Assembly (NCBI GenBank): GCA_016718655.1 | Contig: JADKCV010000003.1 | Location: 168,714 to 232,713, forward strand | Direction: 5' to 3' | DNA: 64,000 nucleotides | Origin: Flavobacteriales bacterium | GTDB taxonomy: Bacteria > Bacteroidota > Bacteroidia > Flavobacteriales_F > PHOS-HE28 | The notes under the pieces: generated by a model | Told to the model about the DNA's origin: nothing | The model's database searches: none | What the model saw: only the letters and a program-made list of their open reading frames with translations | Part shown: one piece after another, positions 37,201 through 46,596 of the stretch | Layout: every line of letters begins with the position of its first letter | How positions within the stretch are numbered: position 1 is the first letter of the stretch | Position numbers and translations under genes: made by a program

Positions 37201-40200
37201 ACGCCGTTGGTGGGTGCAGTGGGGTTGCCTTCCGCATCGGTGTCGTTGGGCAGGATGCTCACGGTACCGTTGGGGCCATCCTCGGTGAGGGTGCCGCCGT
37301 TGTCATCGTTGGCCACAGGCGGATCGTTCACCGGTGTCACGGTGATCACGAAGAGGGCCGTGCTGCACAAGGCGGGCAACGGTGTGCCCAGATCGCAGAT
37401 GCGGTAGGTGACGGTGTCGTTGCCGTTGAAGTCGGGGCCCGGCGTGTAGGTGATGGTGCCATCGGCGTTAGCCACGGCCGTGCCGCTGTTCGGCCCATCG
37501 ATCACGGTTAGCGAGGACAGGTCCAGTCCGCCGCCATCGATCAGGTCGTTGTCATTGGTGAGCACGTTGAGGGTGGCCACGGCGCCTTCCGCAATGGTCA
37601 CCGCATCGTCGTTGGCCACCGGCGGGTCGTTCACCGGTCCCACCACGAAGGTGATCACGGCGTTGTCGCAGAGCGGACCTGGATCGCAGAGCTGGTAAGT
37701 GAGCGTGGCCGTACCGGTGAAGTGCGTGGCGGGATCGAAGGTGACCACGCCGGTCACGCCGCTGTAGGTCCAAACTCCTTGTGCATTGGTGAAGCTGGTC
37801 TGCAGGCCTACCGTGGCGGGATCGAGATCCACGGAGAACTGACCTGCGTTGTTGGTGGGTGCACTTGGGTTGCCTTCGGCATCGGTGTCATTGAGCAGCA
37901 CGCTCACCGTACCATTGGCGCCATCCTCCACAAGGTTGCCGCCATTGTCATCGTTGGCCACGGGCGCATCGTTCAACGCGGTCACCGTGAACGTGATGAG
38001 CGCATCGTCGCAGAGTCCGGCGGCATCGCAGAGGCGATAGGGGGTGGATGCCGATCCGGTGAAGTTGTTGGTGGGATCGAAGACCACCAGACCGATAGCT
38101 GGGTTGTAGGTCCATACGCCTTGCGCGGTGGTGATGGTGGCCTGCACCCCTGCTGTGGCGAGGTCCATATCCACGGTGAATTGCCCCGGACCGTTGGTGG
38201 GTGCGGTGGGGTTGCCCTCCACGTCGGTGTCGTTGGTCAGGATGTCCACGATGCCGTTGGCACCATCCTCGATAATGGAGCCACCGTTATCGTCGTTGGC
38301 CACTGGCGCATCGTTCACCGCCGTCACCCCGAAGGTGATCACGGCATTGTCGCAGAGGCCCGCAGCATCACAGAGCACATAGGTGAGCGTAGCGGTGCCG
38401 TTGAAATTATCGGCCGGGTCGAAGGTGACCACACCGGTCGTGGCGTTGTAGGTCCACACGCCTTGTGCATTGGTCACCGTGGTCTGGATGCCCGCGGTGC
38501 CTGCGTTCAGATCCACCGTGAACTGGCCGGGTCCATTGGTGGGTGCGGCAGGGTTGCCGTCCACATCGGTGTCGTTCGTCAGGATGCTCACCGTCCTCCG
38601 TCAAGGATGCACCGGTGTCATCGTTGGCCACAGGTCCGTCGTTCACCGGCGTTACGGTGATCACCAGGATGGCCGTGCTGCAGAGGGCGGGCAGCGGCGT
38701 TCCCAGGTCGCAGATGCGGTAGGTCACCGTATCGTTGCCGGTGAAGTTGAGCCCCGGCGTGTAGGTGATGGTACCATCGGTGTTGGCCACGGCCGTACCG
38801 CTGTTCGGACCATCGATCACGGTGAGCGAGGTGAGGTCAAGCGCACCGCCGTCAGCAATGTCGTTGTCATTGGTCACCACGCTCAACGTGGCCTGTCCAT
38901 CCTCGGCGATGGTCACCGCATCGTTGTTCGCCACCGGCGGATCGTTCACCGGGTCCACCGTGAAGGTGATCACCGCATCATCGCAACCGAAGGCCGGATC
39001 GCACAGCACATAGGTGAGCGTGGCGGTGCCATTGAAGTGGGTCGCCGGGTCGAAGGTGACCACGCCGGTGGCACCGCTGTAGGTCCATACGCCTTGGGTG
39101 GTGGTGAAGATGATCTGCAGCCCCACCGCGTCGGGATCGAGGTCCACCGAGAATTGCCCGAAGTTGTTGGTGGGTGCCGTGGGGTTGCCGTCGGCATCGG
39201 TGTCGTTCAGCAGCACGTTGATGGTGCCATTGGGTCCATCCTCCTGCAGCGTGCCGCCGTTATCGTTGTTGGCGATCGGCACATCGTTCACGGCGGTTAC
39301 CGTGAAGGTGATCGTGGCATCGTCGCAGAGTCCCGTGGGGTCGCAGAGGCGGTATGGCAATGTGACCGGGCCGTTCACGTTGGCGGCCAATGCCAGGTCG
39401 ATGGCTCCGTTCGCCGGGTTGTAGGTCCAGGTGCCTTGAGCGGTGGTGATGGTGGTCTGCAGACCGGCGGTGGTCAGATCCAGATCCACCGAGAACTGAC
39501 CTGGGCCATTGGTGGGACCGCTCGGGTTACCATCGGCATCGGTGTCGTTGGTCAAGATGTTCACGAAGCCGTTGGGGCCATCCTCCGTAAGGGTGCCACC
39601 GTTGTCGTCATTGGCCACAGGGGCATCAGGCAGGGCGTTCACGGTGATCGACACCGTTCCCACACCGCACAGACCGTCATCGTCGCAGAGGTTGTACTCG
39701 AAGACGAACGTGCCGTTCACGTTGGGGTTCGGCGTGTAGGTGAAGGCGCCGTTCGCGTTCACCACCACGGTGCCGTTGGAGGCTGCGGTACCTCCGTCCA
39801 ACAAGGACCAGGTGAGCGAGGCCAGGGGATCATCGGCGTCGCTGTCGTTGGCGCTCAGTACATCGCTCAGAACGGCATCCTCGTTCATGGTGAAGGCATC
39901 GTTGCCGGGCCGGGGAATGGCCAGCACAAAGACGTTCTCACCAGCAGGGCCGCCGACGGCATTGCTGTAATTGCTTCCAGGAACGGACCCACCGGTCTGA
40001 TAGGTGGTGTTGCTGCCCGCATAGGCGTTGGTGGCGGGCGAGATGCGTCGATCGGGAGAAGCACTTGTGCGTGTGGGATCCGGGTAACTGATCTCCGCAC
40101 CATTGTGGTACACGCCGGGTGCCTGGGCGGCATTCACCGATACGGTCAGTTCAATGGTAACAGTCCCACCAGCGGGAAGTGCGAAGTCGCCCAACACTGG

Positions 40201-41985
40201 CTCCTGTGCAGTACCCTGATTGGTGAGCGTGGCCGGTCCGGAAGCGCCATTGGCATAGGTGGCCGTGGCGGATACGAAGCTGAAGCCTGAGGGAAGCAGG
40301 TCACGCACCTGCACGGCCGCTGCACCTCCTCCCGCAGTGGCGTTGGAGGCCACCAAGGTGTACGTGGTGTTGGCGCCCTGCGGCACGGACAGGCCGGAAG
40401 TAGCGCTGGCCGAGGTCTTGGTGACGGACATCGTAGGCAGGCAGCTGGCGCTGGTACCCTGCAGGTACGTTGGCAGCGAAGCCGACGCGAACACATTGGA
40501 ACTACCGCCTTGACCATCTGCTGATCCGTGTACGATACCTGCACCGTTGTTCGCTCGTCCAGAAGCGCCACCGGTCACTACAGCACTGATCGTGGCCCCC
40601 GGCAGGTTGTACCAGATCACACCACCACCGCCGCCGCCGCCGGGTCCATGCTCGAACCCGTTATCATTGAGGGTATTCCCGCCGCGGCCACCATTGGCCT
40701 GAAGGGTCAGGTTGGCGGTCGGACTGGGCTGCGAAGCATTGACGAAAATGGTGCCTGCACCGCCACCACCACCTGCACCGTCCGGAGCACTTCCGAATAC
40801 GCCGGGCTCGCCATCGGAGCCATTGGCCGTGATGGTGCCCGCTCCTACGATGTTGCCCACGTTCATGATGACCAGACCACCGCCTACACCGCCTCTTACA
40901 CCGGTGGTGGCGTTGTTCGCATCGCCACCGCCGCCGCCGCCGCCCAGGTAGAGTCGACCCAAGGCTTGGGGAATGCCCACTCCGGGACGTCCGCCGCTGG
41001 GATTGGTACCACCGGCACCCTGCCAACCCAAACCACCCACACCGCCCGCACCACCATTACCACCGCCACCGCCACCCGCATTGTGGTCGTTACCACCACC
41101 ACCTCCGTTACCCGGTGCTCCGCGCCCAAAGTCGCCCCCAGGAAAGCCGTTCCACGTAGCACCAAGGTCCACCGGATTGAAGCCGTTCCACATGTAGCGC
41201 GGTGTGCCGGCGATGTTCTCCCCTTTTCCGGAGGATTCGGTCAGGGAGGTGGTCACGTAGGTGGTGCTCACATTGGCGCCCGATGCCGCTTGGTCCTGGT
41301 ACCCGCCCCGGAAACCGCGTGCATTGGCGTTCACCGTGAATCCCCCGAAATTGAATGAGCCTGCCACATCGAAGGCCAGCACGCCGCCCGCACTTCCATT
41401 CCAAGGAGGGCAGATCAGGTCGGAGGTCAAGGTCAGATTGGAATACTGAGGCACACGCACCACTTGGAAGCGCTTCTGCGATACCGTTCCTGTACCATCC
41501 TGATTGACATAGCCGAATACGGTACCACCGCCAGTTCCTCCAGCCCTGAAGGTGAGGGTGCCACCGGTGAGCGCCACACTGTTGGTGGCGACCAGGTATT
41601 CATAACGACCGGTACTGTTCAGCGCGGTGTATCCCGTACCCCCAAGTCCATCCGGGCCACCCGTTGCGCTATTCCCACCATAGAGGTCGCTGTTCGCGGT
41701 AGTGATGTCCGCATCCTGCATCTGGATGATGAGGACCAGGTCACCCGGCGCGATGGCGATACTTCCGTAGGTATTGCCCGATGCATCGGTGGCCGGTACC
41801 GCCCCCAATACCAACGATGTCGATCCAGCAGGGACCGACTGGTTACCGTTGATGGCGAAATACGAGTTGATCACCGCCGCTGCGTTCGCAGGACCATCGA
41901 TACCAGGGGTGCCACAAACGGCCACCTGTGCGGTGGTGCGAAGGGCAAGGATCACGAGGAAAAGTCCGGAAAGAAGTGCGCGCAT
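31290..41985 (-). CDS. Giant repetitive surface adhesin with T9SS type B C-terminus (two breaks in the frame)
   Basis: About 3,569 residues if the breaks are repaired. Signal peptide (MRALLSGLFLVILALRTTAQ), a glycine-rich region (about 280-470), a DUF11-like domain (TYTLVASNATAGGGAAAVQV, LLPSGFSF), then about 27 cadherin-like/Ig-like modules of 85-105 residues with linkers such as VNDAP or NLPP, each with acidic calcium-type motifs (DADGDDLD) and often a C-x5-C pair near its end (CDPFGLC). The end has the gliding motility-associated type B domain (FSPNGDGIGDTWVI, IFNRYGNVVYEA). Breaks: a TAA at 37034-37032 in CDP-stop-GLCDN, same frame on both sides, and a frame change at about 38590-38600. 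SprB-like role in gliding or attachment is inferred. Confidence 0.88.
32350..35090 (-). repeat. Tandem 912-nt (304-residue) three-domain supramodule, about three copies
   Basis: Within the adhesin gene the same stretches return at 32818, 33730 and 34627 and again at 33109, 34021 and 34918, giving spacings of 912 and 897 nt. Each unit encodes three different modules in fixed order: one starting PPVIVDxGGTPIDS, one starting LAVDDAASTDED, and one with NPTDTLF. Copies are nearly identical in protein and close in DNA; the last one is 15 nt shorter. Recent segmental duplication is the likely origin. Confidence 0.85.
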
Positions 41986-42034
41986 GGGCTCAAGGATTCG
42001 ATGGGATCACCGCGAAGTCATAGGGGAGAGGCGG

Positions 42035-42042
42035 CAAACCTA
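42035..42042 (-). promoter_or_regulatory. -7 promoter box of the adhesin operon (TAGGTTTG)
   Basis: Exact match to TAnnTTTG on the minus strand, 49 nt upstream of the adhesin ATG at 41985. No TTG is visible 19-21 nt further upstream. The 287-nt gap between the adhesin and pgk starts holds this box and the pgk box; nothing else was recognised. Confidence 0.45.
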
Positions 42043-42260
42043 TCTCCGGCCAGGACCGTTGGAACCTGCGGTCCATAAGGGATATGAACGTGTGGGTGTG
42101 AGTTCTCCTGCTGTGTAATGGATCATCTACAAAACCACACCGATCCGAAAAGCACCCACCATCTGCAATTGCTGTCCTCAATGCCCTCCACGCCTTACAG
42201 CGCGCACCCCAGGAGCTGATCCCGATCGGGTGCCGACCATCCCGCTTGGCACCGCTCACC

Positions 42261-42268
42261 TAATTTCG
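42261..42268 (+). promoter_or_regulatory. -7 box directly before pgk (TAATTTCG)
   Basis: TAnnTTCG ends 4 nt before the ATG at 42273, so the transcript should start at or beside the start codon. Same sequence as the isomerase promoter box at 2261. Confidence 0.5.
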
Positions 42269-42272
42269 CGCC

Positions 42273-43463
42273 ATGCTCACCATGGACACCACCTCGTTCG
42301 CCGGCAAGAAAGCCTTGGTCCGCGTGGACCTCAACGTACCCCAGGATGCCAACGGCCGGGTAACCGATGACAGCCGGGCCCGCGCCATCGTACGCACCGT
42401 GAACAAGATCACCGGCGATGGCGGCAGCGCCATCCTCATGAGCCACTTGGGCCGTCCCAAAGGCAAGGTGAACCCGGCGATGAGCCTCAAGCCCGTAGCG
42501 GAACACCTCAGCACTCTGCTCGGCAAGCCTGTGCTCTTCGCCACCGACTGTGTGGGCCCTGACGCCAAGGCCAAGGCCGCTGCCCTGAAGCCGGGCGAAG
42601 TGCTGGTGTTGGAGAACCTGCGCTTCCACCCGGAGGAGGAAGCGGGCGATGAGGCCTTCAGCAAGACCTTGAGCGAACTGGGCGATGTGTACGTGAACGA
42701 TGCCTTCGGCACCGCGCACCGCGCACATGCCAGCACCACCATCGTGGCCAACTACTTCCCCACGGCCAAGCTCTTCGGCTACCTCATGCAGGCGGAGATC
42801 GACAGCGTGGGCAAGGTGCTCGGCAACCCCGCGCGTCCCATGACCGCCATTGTCGGTGGCAGCAAGGTGAGCAGCAAGATCGAGGTGTTGGAGAACCTGC
42901 TGAAGAGCTGTGATGAGCTCATCATCGGTGGCGGTATGGCCAACACCTTCGTAAAGGCCATGGGCGGCAGTACGGGTTCGAGCCTGGTCGAAGAGGACCT
43001 GCTGGACACCGCACGCACCGTGATCGAGAAGGCCAAGGCCAAGGGCGTGAAACTGCACATCCCCACCGATGCCGTGGTGGCCGACGCCTTCGCCGCCACC
43101 GCCAACACAGACCAGTGCGCCGCCGACGCCGTGCCCGATGGCTGGATGGCGTTGGACATCGGTCCCAAGAGCATCGCCACCTTCCGCAGCGCCATCCTGG
43201 GCAGCAAGACCATCCTCTGGAACGGCCCGATGGGTGTGTTCGAGATGGAGCCCTTCCAACAAGGGACGATCGCCATTGCGAACGCTGTGGCCGAGGCCAC
43301 GGAAAAAGGCGCCTTCTCCCTGGTGGGCGGGGGCGACAGCGTGGCGGCCGTAAACCAGTTCGGACTGGCCGAAAAGATCAGCTACGTGAGCACCGGTGGT
43401 GGCGCGATGCTGGAGTATTTGGAGGGCAAGGTGTTGCCGGGGATCGCGGCCGTGCAAGGGTAG
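42273..43463 (+). CDS. pgk: Phosphoglycerate kinase
   Basis: Glycolytic enzyme transferring phosphate from 1,3-bisphosphoglycerate to ADP. The 396 residues carry the signature VRVDLNVPQDANGRVTDD, the substrate-binding Asn/Arg region (MSHLGRPKGK), the hinge and C-terminal nucleotide domain with VGGGDSVAAVNQFG and ISYVSTGGGAMLEYLEG. Length is typical. The first ATG (MLTMDTTSFAG) is favoured because a -7 box ends 4 nt before it; the ATG three codons later is possible. Single gene, divergent from the adhesin operon. Confidence 0.97.
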   Translation: MLTMDTTSFAGKKALVRVDLNVPQDANGRVTDDSRARAIVRTVNKITGDGGSAILMSHLGRPKGKVNPAMSLKPVAEHLSTLLGKPVLFATDCVGPDAKAKAAALKPGEVLVLENLRFHPEEEAGDEAFSKTLSELGDVYVNDAFGTAHRAHASTTIVANYFPTAKLFGYLMQAEIDSVGKVLGNPARPMTAIVGGSKVSSKIEVLENLLKSCDELIIGGGMANTFVKAMGGSTGSSLVEEDLLDTARTVIEKAKAKGVKLHIPTDAVVADAFAATANTDQCAADAVPDGWMALDIGPKSIATFRSAILGSKTILWNGPMGVFEMEPFQQGTIAIANAVAEATEKGAFSLVGGGDSVAAVNQFGLAEKISYVSTGGGAMLEYLEGKVLPGIAAVQG

Positions 43464-43651
43464 GTCTCACCATCGGTCAACTCAATGAGCTTACCGAACA
43501 GAAGAAAGCTGAGCAGATCATAGAAGTTGAACGGCAGCACGTTCAGCACTCCTTCACGCGCGGTGCATTTCCGAACAAACTCCTTTTTCAGAGGGTGTAA
43601 GGCCTGTATCGTGCTTACTTAGCAGGTAGTGACTGCGGCCAACGCAGCCTC

Positions 43652-43659
43652 CATCTTCG
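43652..43659 (+). promoter_or_regulatory. -7 promoter box (CATCTTCG)
   Basis: Near match to TAnnTTTG, 10 nt before the ATG at 43670. The gap from pgk (43464-43651) shows no other feature. Confidence 0.35.
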
Positions 43660-43669
43660 CGCACCGATC

Positions 43670-44542
43670 ATGAGCAAGAAGCACATCCTCATTCTGCTCT
43701 GCCTGTGGCACGCGATGGTCGTATCGGCTCAGGATGAGGAACGCCCAATAGGTGGTCCTTCGGAAAAGAAGGGCTTCATGTTCGGCCTGAACATCGGTTA
43801 CTTGATGCCCAACGACGAGCCGGCGACGTTCTACGATGGCAAGCCCAAGGAGCAGGGTTTCCTTGACCTGAATGCGTTCCTGGGCCAGTGGTTCATTCGC
43901 GACCAAGTGATCAATACCCTTGGCGATCGGGCCGCGAACTACCGACTGAGCGAATACCCGCAGGATTACCGGTACAACAATGCCCTGGCGATCGGTGGCC
44001 ATGTGAGGTACCAGTTCAACTGGACCCACGCCGTGGTAGCGGACATGAACTTCGCCAGACTCCGCTCGGCCGGCATCTTCGTGATCGAGTACCCCGGCAC
44101 TACCGGTTTGACCCAACCGGTCTTCGAAAGCTTCGAGATCACCGGGGAGGAGGACCGGATGAACCTGAGCCTCGGATACCAAGTGGCCTTGGGTGCCCCT
44201 TCCGAATTCGGCGTGCACCTGGAGTTCGGTCCCCTGCTCACATCGGTCAATGTTCGGAACAACCAGTTCCGCATCGGCGACCAGACCTACAGCATCCTAC
44301 GCGCCCAAACGGTGGGTCAGGCGCCCGATCAATTGATCAACGGTCAGATCCCCACCGTATCCTCGGTGGGTGGCTATGGTCAACTGGGGACCAACCTGGA
44401 GTTCCATAAGTTCACCTTGGACATGGCCCTGCGGGTGAGCCTGGAGAAGATCGCGCTCTACGCGGGGCAGGAAGCCAAGTTCCGCCCCAACTACCAGCCC
44501 TTCCTGCGGCTGATCTACCAGCTATCGGGAAGCGGGTCCTGA
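43670..44542 (+). CDS. Exported protein, probably an outer-membrane beta-barrel
   Basis: 290 residues with a signal peptide (MSKKHILILLCLWHAMVVSA, then QDEE). The mature part alternates strands and turns (KKGFMFGLNIGYLMPNDEP, NALAIGGHVRYQFNWTHAVV, GTNLEFHKFTLDMALRVSLE) and ends with LRLIYQLSGSGS. This is the look of a porin-like or OprO-like Bacteroidota barrel, but no family is recognised. Own promoter box 10 nt upstream; the gene stands alone. Confidence 0.65.
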   Translation: MSKKHILILLCLWHAMVVSAQDEERPIGGPSEKKGFMFGLNIGYLMPNDEPATFYDGKPKEQGFLDLNAFLGQWFIRDQVINTLGDRAANYRLSEYPQDYRYNNALAIGGHVRYQFNWTHAVVADMNFARLRSAGIFVIEYPGTTGLTQPVFESFEITGEEDRMNLSLGYQVALGAPSEFGVHLEFGPLLTSVNVRNNQFRIGDQTYSILRAQTVGQAPDQLINGQIPTVSSVGGYGQLGTNLEFHKFTLDMALRVSLEKIALYAGQEAKFRPNYQPFLRLIYQLSGSGS

Positions 44543-44777
44543 AGTGGAGCGGTGCAGGACGTACAGGGGCGCGAATGGTATAACGGTCGCGGCGGCCACC
44601 GCGTAGCGGCGGTGAACCAGTTCGACGGTGCCTGAACGTGTTGCCTATGCATGAAGATCGGAAGTCCGACTTCTGATATTCCTGTATCCTGACCGCCAGG
44701 TTCGTCTCCAACAGGCACCCTCCATTCCTACAACGCATTGATAAACAAAGAGTTGTGGAATACATCCAGTTACATAC

Positions 44778-44808
44778 TTGAAATAATGCACCCACAGTGC
44801 TAATTTTC
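44778..44808 (+). promoter_or_regulatory. Complete -33/-7 promoter of the DUF4143 gene (TTG-N20-TAATTTTC)
   Basis: TTG at 44778-44780, 20-nt spacer, TAATTTTC at 44801-44808, then the ATG at 44813. This is the expected Bacteroidota spacing and the clearest promoter in the window. The 270-nt gap upstream (44543-44812) is A/T-rich in its second half. Confidence 0.6.
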
Positions 44809-44812
44809 ACCC

Positions 44813-45949
44813 ATGCTGCGCCGTGCCGTCTACCACCATGCACTCCGCGAGGCCTTGGAGCGCAGCCCCGTGGTCATGCTCGCCGGACCCCGGCAGTGCG
44901 GCAAATCCACCCTGGCCAAGGAACTCTTACCGGAGGACAGCACCTCCTTCTTCGACCTGGAGGACCCGACCGTGCGTGCCGCGATGAGCGAGCCTATGAC
45001 CACCCTTCGCGACCTGCGTGGTCTGGTGGTGATCGATGAGGCCCAACGGCACCCGGAACTCTTCCCCGTGCTGCGTGTACTGGCCGACCGGCGCGATACC
45101 CCGGCGCGTTTCCTGTTGCTGGGCAGTGCATCTCCGGAACTGTCCCGGCAATCGGCCGAGTCATTGGCCGGACGCGTGGAGCTGATCGAACTGCGCGGCT
45201 TCGATACCAGCGAAGTGGGCACTGCTGAACGCGACCGGCTGTGGGTTCGCGGTGGCTTTCCGCGCTCCTTTCTGGCGAAGAATGATGTGGACAGCTACCG
45301 CTGGCGGCAACAGTTCATCAGCACCTTTCTGGAGCGCGACCTGGGTGTGCTCGGTTTCGGCATGGCGCCCAAGGCCATGGAGCGTTTCTGGAAGATGCTC
45401 TCCCACTACCACGGTCAGATCTGGAACGCTTCGGAGATCGCCGCATCCATGGGCGTATCGCCGCACACCACGCGCAGCTACCTCGATGCCTTGGAACAGA
45501 CCTATATGGTGCGCACCCTGCAGCCCTGGTACGTGAACCTCGGCAAGCGCCTGGTGAAAAGCCCCAAGATCTACCTGCGCGACAGTGGCATCTTCCACAA
45601 CCTGCAAGGCATCCGCGATAGGGGCGACCTGCTCACCCACCCCAAGCTCGGCGCCTCGTGGGAGGGCTTCGCGTTGGAGGAGGTGCTGGCCGCCTTCAAG
45701 CCCGACGAGGCCTGGTACTACGCCGTACACAGCGGCTCCGAACTGGACCTGTTCTTCCGTTACAAGGGCAAGCGCATCGGAGTGGAATTCAAACGCCAGG
45801 ATGCGCCCCGCATGACCAAGAGCATGCGTGTAGTGATGCAGGACCTGGAGCTGGATCAGCTGTACGTGATCTACCCGGGCACGCTGCGCTACACGCTTGA
45901 TGAGGGAGTGGAAGTGGTGCCTCTGGACCGGATCGCCACGCTACCCTGA
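44813..45949 (+). CDS. AAA-like ATPase with DUF4143 domain
   Basis: 378 residues. N-terminal ATPase: Walker A AGPRQCGKSTLAKE (about 24-37), Walker B-like VVIDEAQRHPEL (about 75-86), sensor-like LLLGSASPELS. A winged-helix-like segment (SEIAASMGVSPHTTRSYLDA) and the DUF4143 C-terminal region with a PD-(D/E)xK-like pattern (GSELDLFFRYKGKRIGVEFK) follow. The cellular role of this widespread family is not established; it is often on mobile or accessory DNA. The A/T-rich upstream region and stand-alone position agree with that. It is not a transposase or restriction enzyme by its motifs. Confidence 0.88.
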   Translation: MLRRAVYHHALREALERSPVVMLAGPRQCGKSTLAKELLPEDSTSFFDLEDPTVRAAMSEPMTTLRDLRGLVVIDEAQRHPELFPVLRVLADRRDTPARFLLLGSASPELSRQSAESLAGRVELIELRGFDTSEVGTAERDRLWVRGGFPRSFLAKNDVDSYRWRQQFISTFLERDLGVLGFGMAPKAMERFWKMLSHYHGQIWNASEIAASMGVSPHTTRSYLDALEQTYMVRTLQPWYVNLGKRLVKSPKIYLRDSGIFHNLQGIRDRGDLLTHPKLGASWEGFALEEVLAAFKPDEAWYYAVHSGSELDLFFRYKGKRIGVEFKRQDAPRMTKSMRVVMQDLELDQLYVIYPGTLRYTLDEGVEVVPLDRIATLP

Positions 45950-46111
45950 GCGCACCAGCCTACCGGTCCGATGACAGGGACCAAGGATGATCCACCCATC
46001 ACCCTCGATTTCCAGAAGCCGCGGCCAAACACTATCTTTCGGGCATTCCCGGCATCCGTTCTGGTCCACACGCGACCGATGATGCCCGGGGCCACCAGTA
46101 CCCATTACCCT

Positions 46112-46558
46112 TTGTCCAGATCATCCGGCACCTTCAACAAGCGCGAAAAGGAAAAGAAGCGCCAGCAGAAACAGGAAGAGAAGAAGCTCCGGAAAGAGGA
46201 GCGGAAAGCGAATTCCGGTGGCGGCGGCTTGGACAGCATGATCGCGTATGTGGATGAGAACGGAGTGATCACCAGCACCCCGCCCGATCCCACCAAACGC
46301 AAGGAGGTGGACATCAACGAGATCGAATTGGGTGTGCCACGTCGCGCCGAGGCCGAGGCCGAGGCGGACCGCACCGGACGAGTGGATTTCTTCGACACCT
46401 CGAAAGGCTTCGGCTTCATCGTGGAGAATGGCAGCCAGGAGCGCTACTTCGTGCACATCAGCGGCACCCTGGAGGACATCCGCGAGGGGGACAAGGTGAC
46501 CTACGAGCTCGAGCGCGGACCCAAAGGCATGAACGCCGTCCGGGTCAAGAAGATCTGA
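46112..46558 (+). CDS. Cold-shock-domain protein with charged N-terminal extension
   Basis: Nucleic-acid-binding protein of the CSD family with a Bacteroidota-type extension. From a TTG at 46112 the start reads MSRSSGTFNKREKEKKRQQK, which matches the family N-terminus as I know it (M-x-RS-x-x-TF-x-KKEKEK); an ATG at 46079 is also in frame. The first roughly 35 residues are Lys/Glu/Arg-rich and helical, then SMIAYVDENGVI and DPTKRKEVDINEIE, then the cold-shock domain (about 85-148) with RNP1 KGFGFI and RNP2 YFVHIS. 148 residues. Probable RNA chaperone; the basic helix may bind ribosomes or RNA. Confidence 0.85.
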   Translation: MSRSSGTFNKREKEKKRQQKQEEKKLRKEERKANSGGGGLDSMIAYVDENGVITSTPPDPTKRKEVDINEIELGVPRRAEAEAEADRTGRVDFFDTSKGFGFIVENGSQERYFVHISGTLEDIREGDKVTYELERGPKGMNAVRVKKI

Positions 46559-46575
46559 GCGTTGAACGTGCCGCG

Positions 46576-46583
46576 TATCTTGG
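46576..46583 (+). promoter_or_regulatory. Possible -7 box (TATCTTGG)
   Basis: TAnnTTGG, 13 nt before the ATG at 46597 of the hydroxylase gene. One mismatch from TAnnTTTG. Confidence 0.3.
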
Positions 46584-46596
46584 GGCCAAGCGCCCC

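Noticed and set aside
38470..40290. 606-codon plus-strand frame, and a 667-codon frame at 32211-34214
   Set aside because: Both are mirror images of the repetitive adhesin gene; their periodic content follows the repeats on the other strand.
44588..44603. Short hairpin after the 43670 gene
   Set aside because: Only a 5-bp stem with a 6-nt loop and no T-tract; not better than chance in G/C-rich DNA.
44560..44640. Possible tRNA (GGTTCGA-like and paired G/C segments)
   Set aside because: No acceptor stem, anticodon arm or CCA-end geometry could be built.
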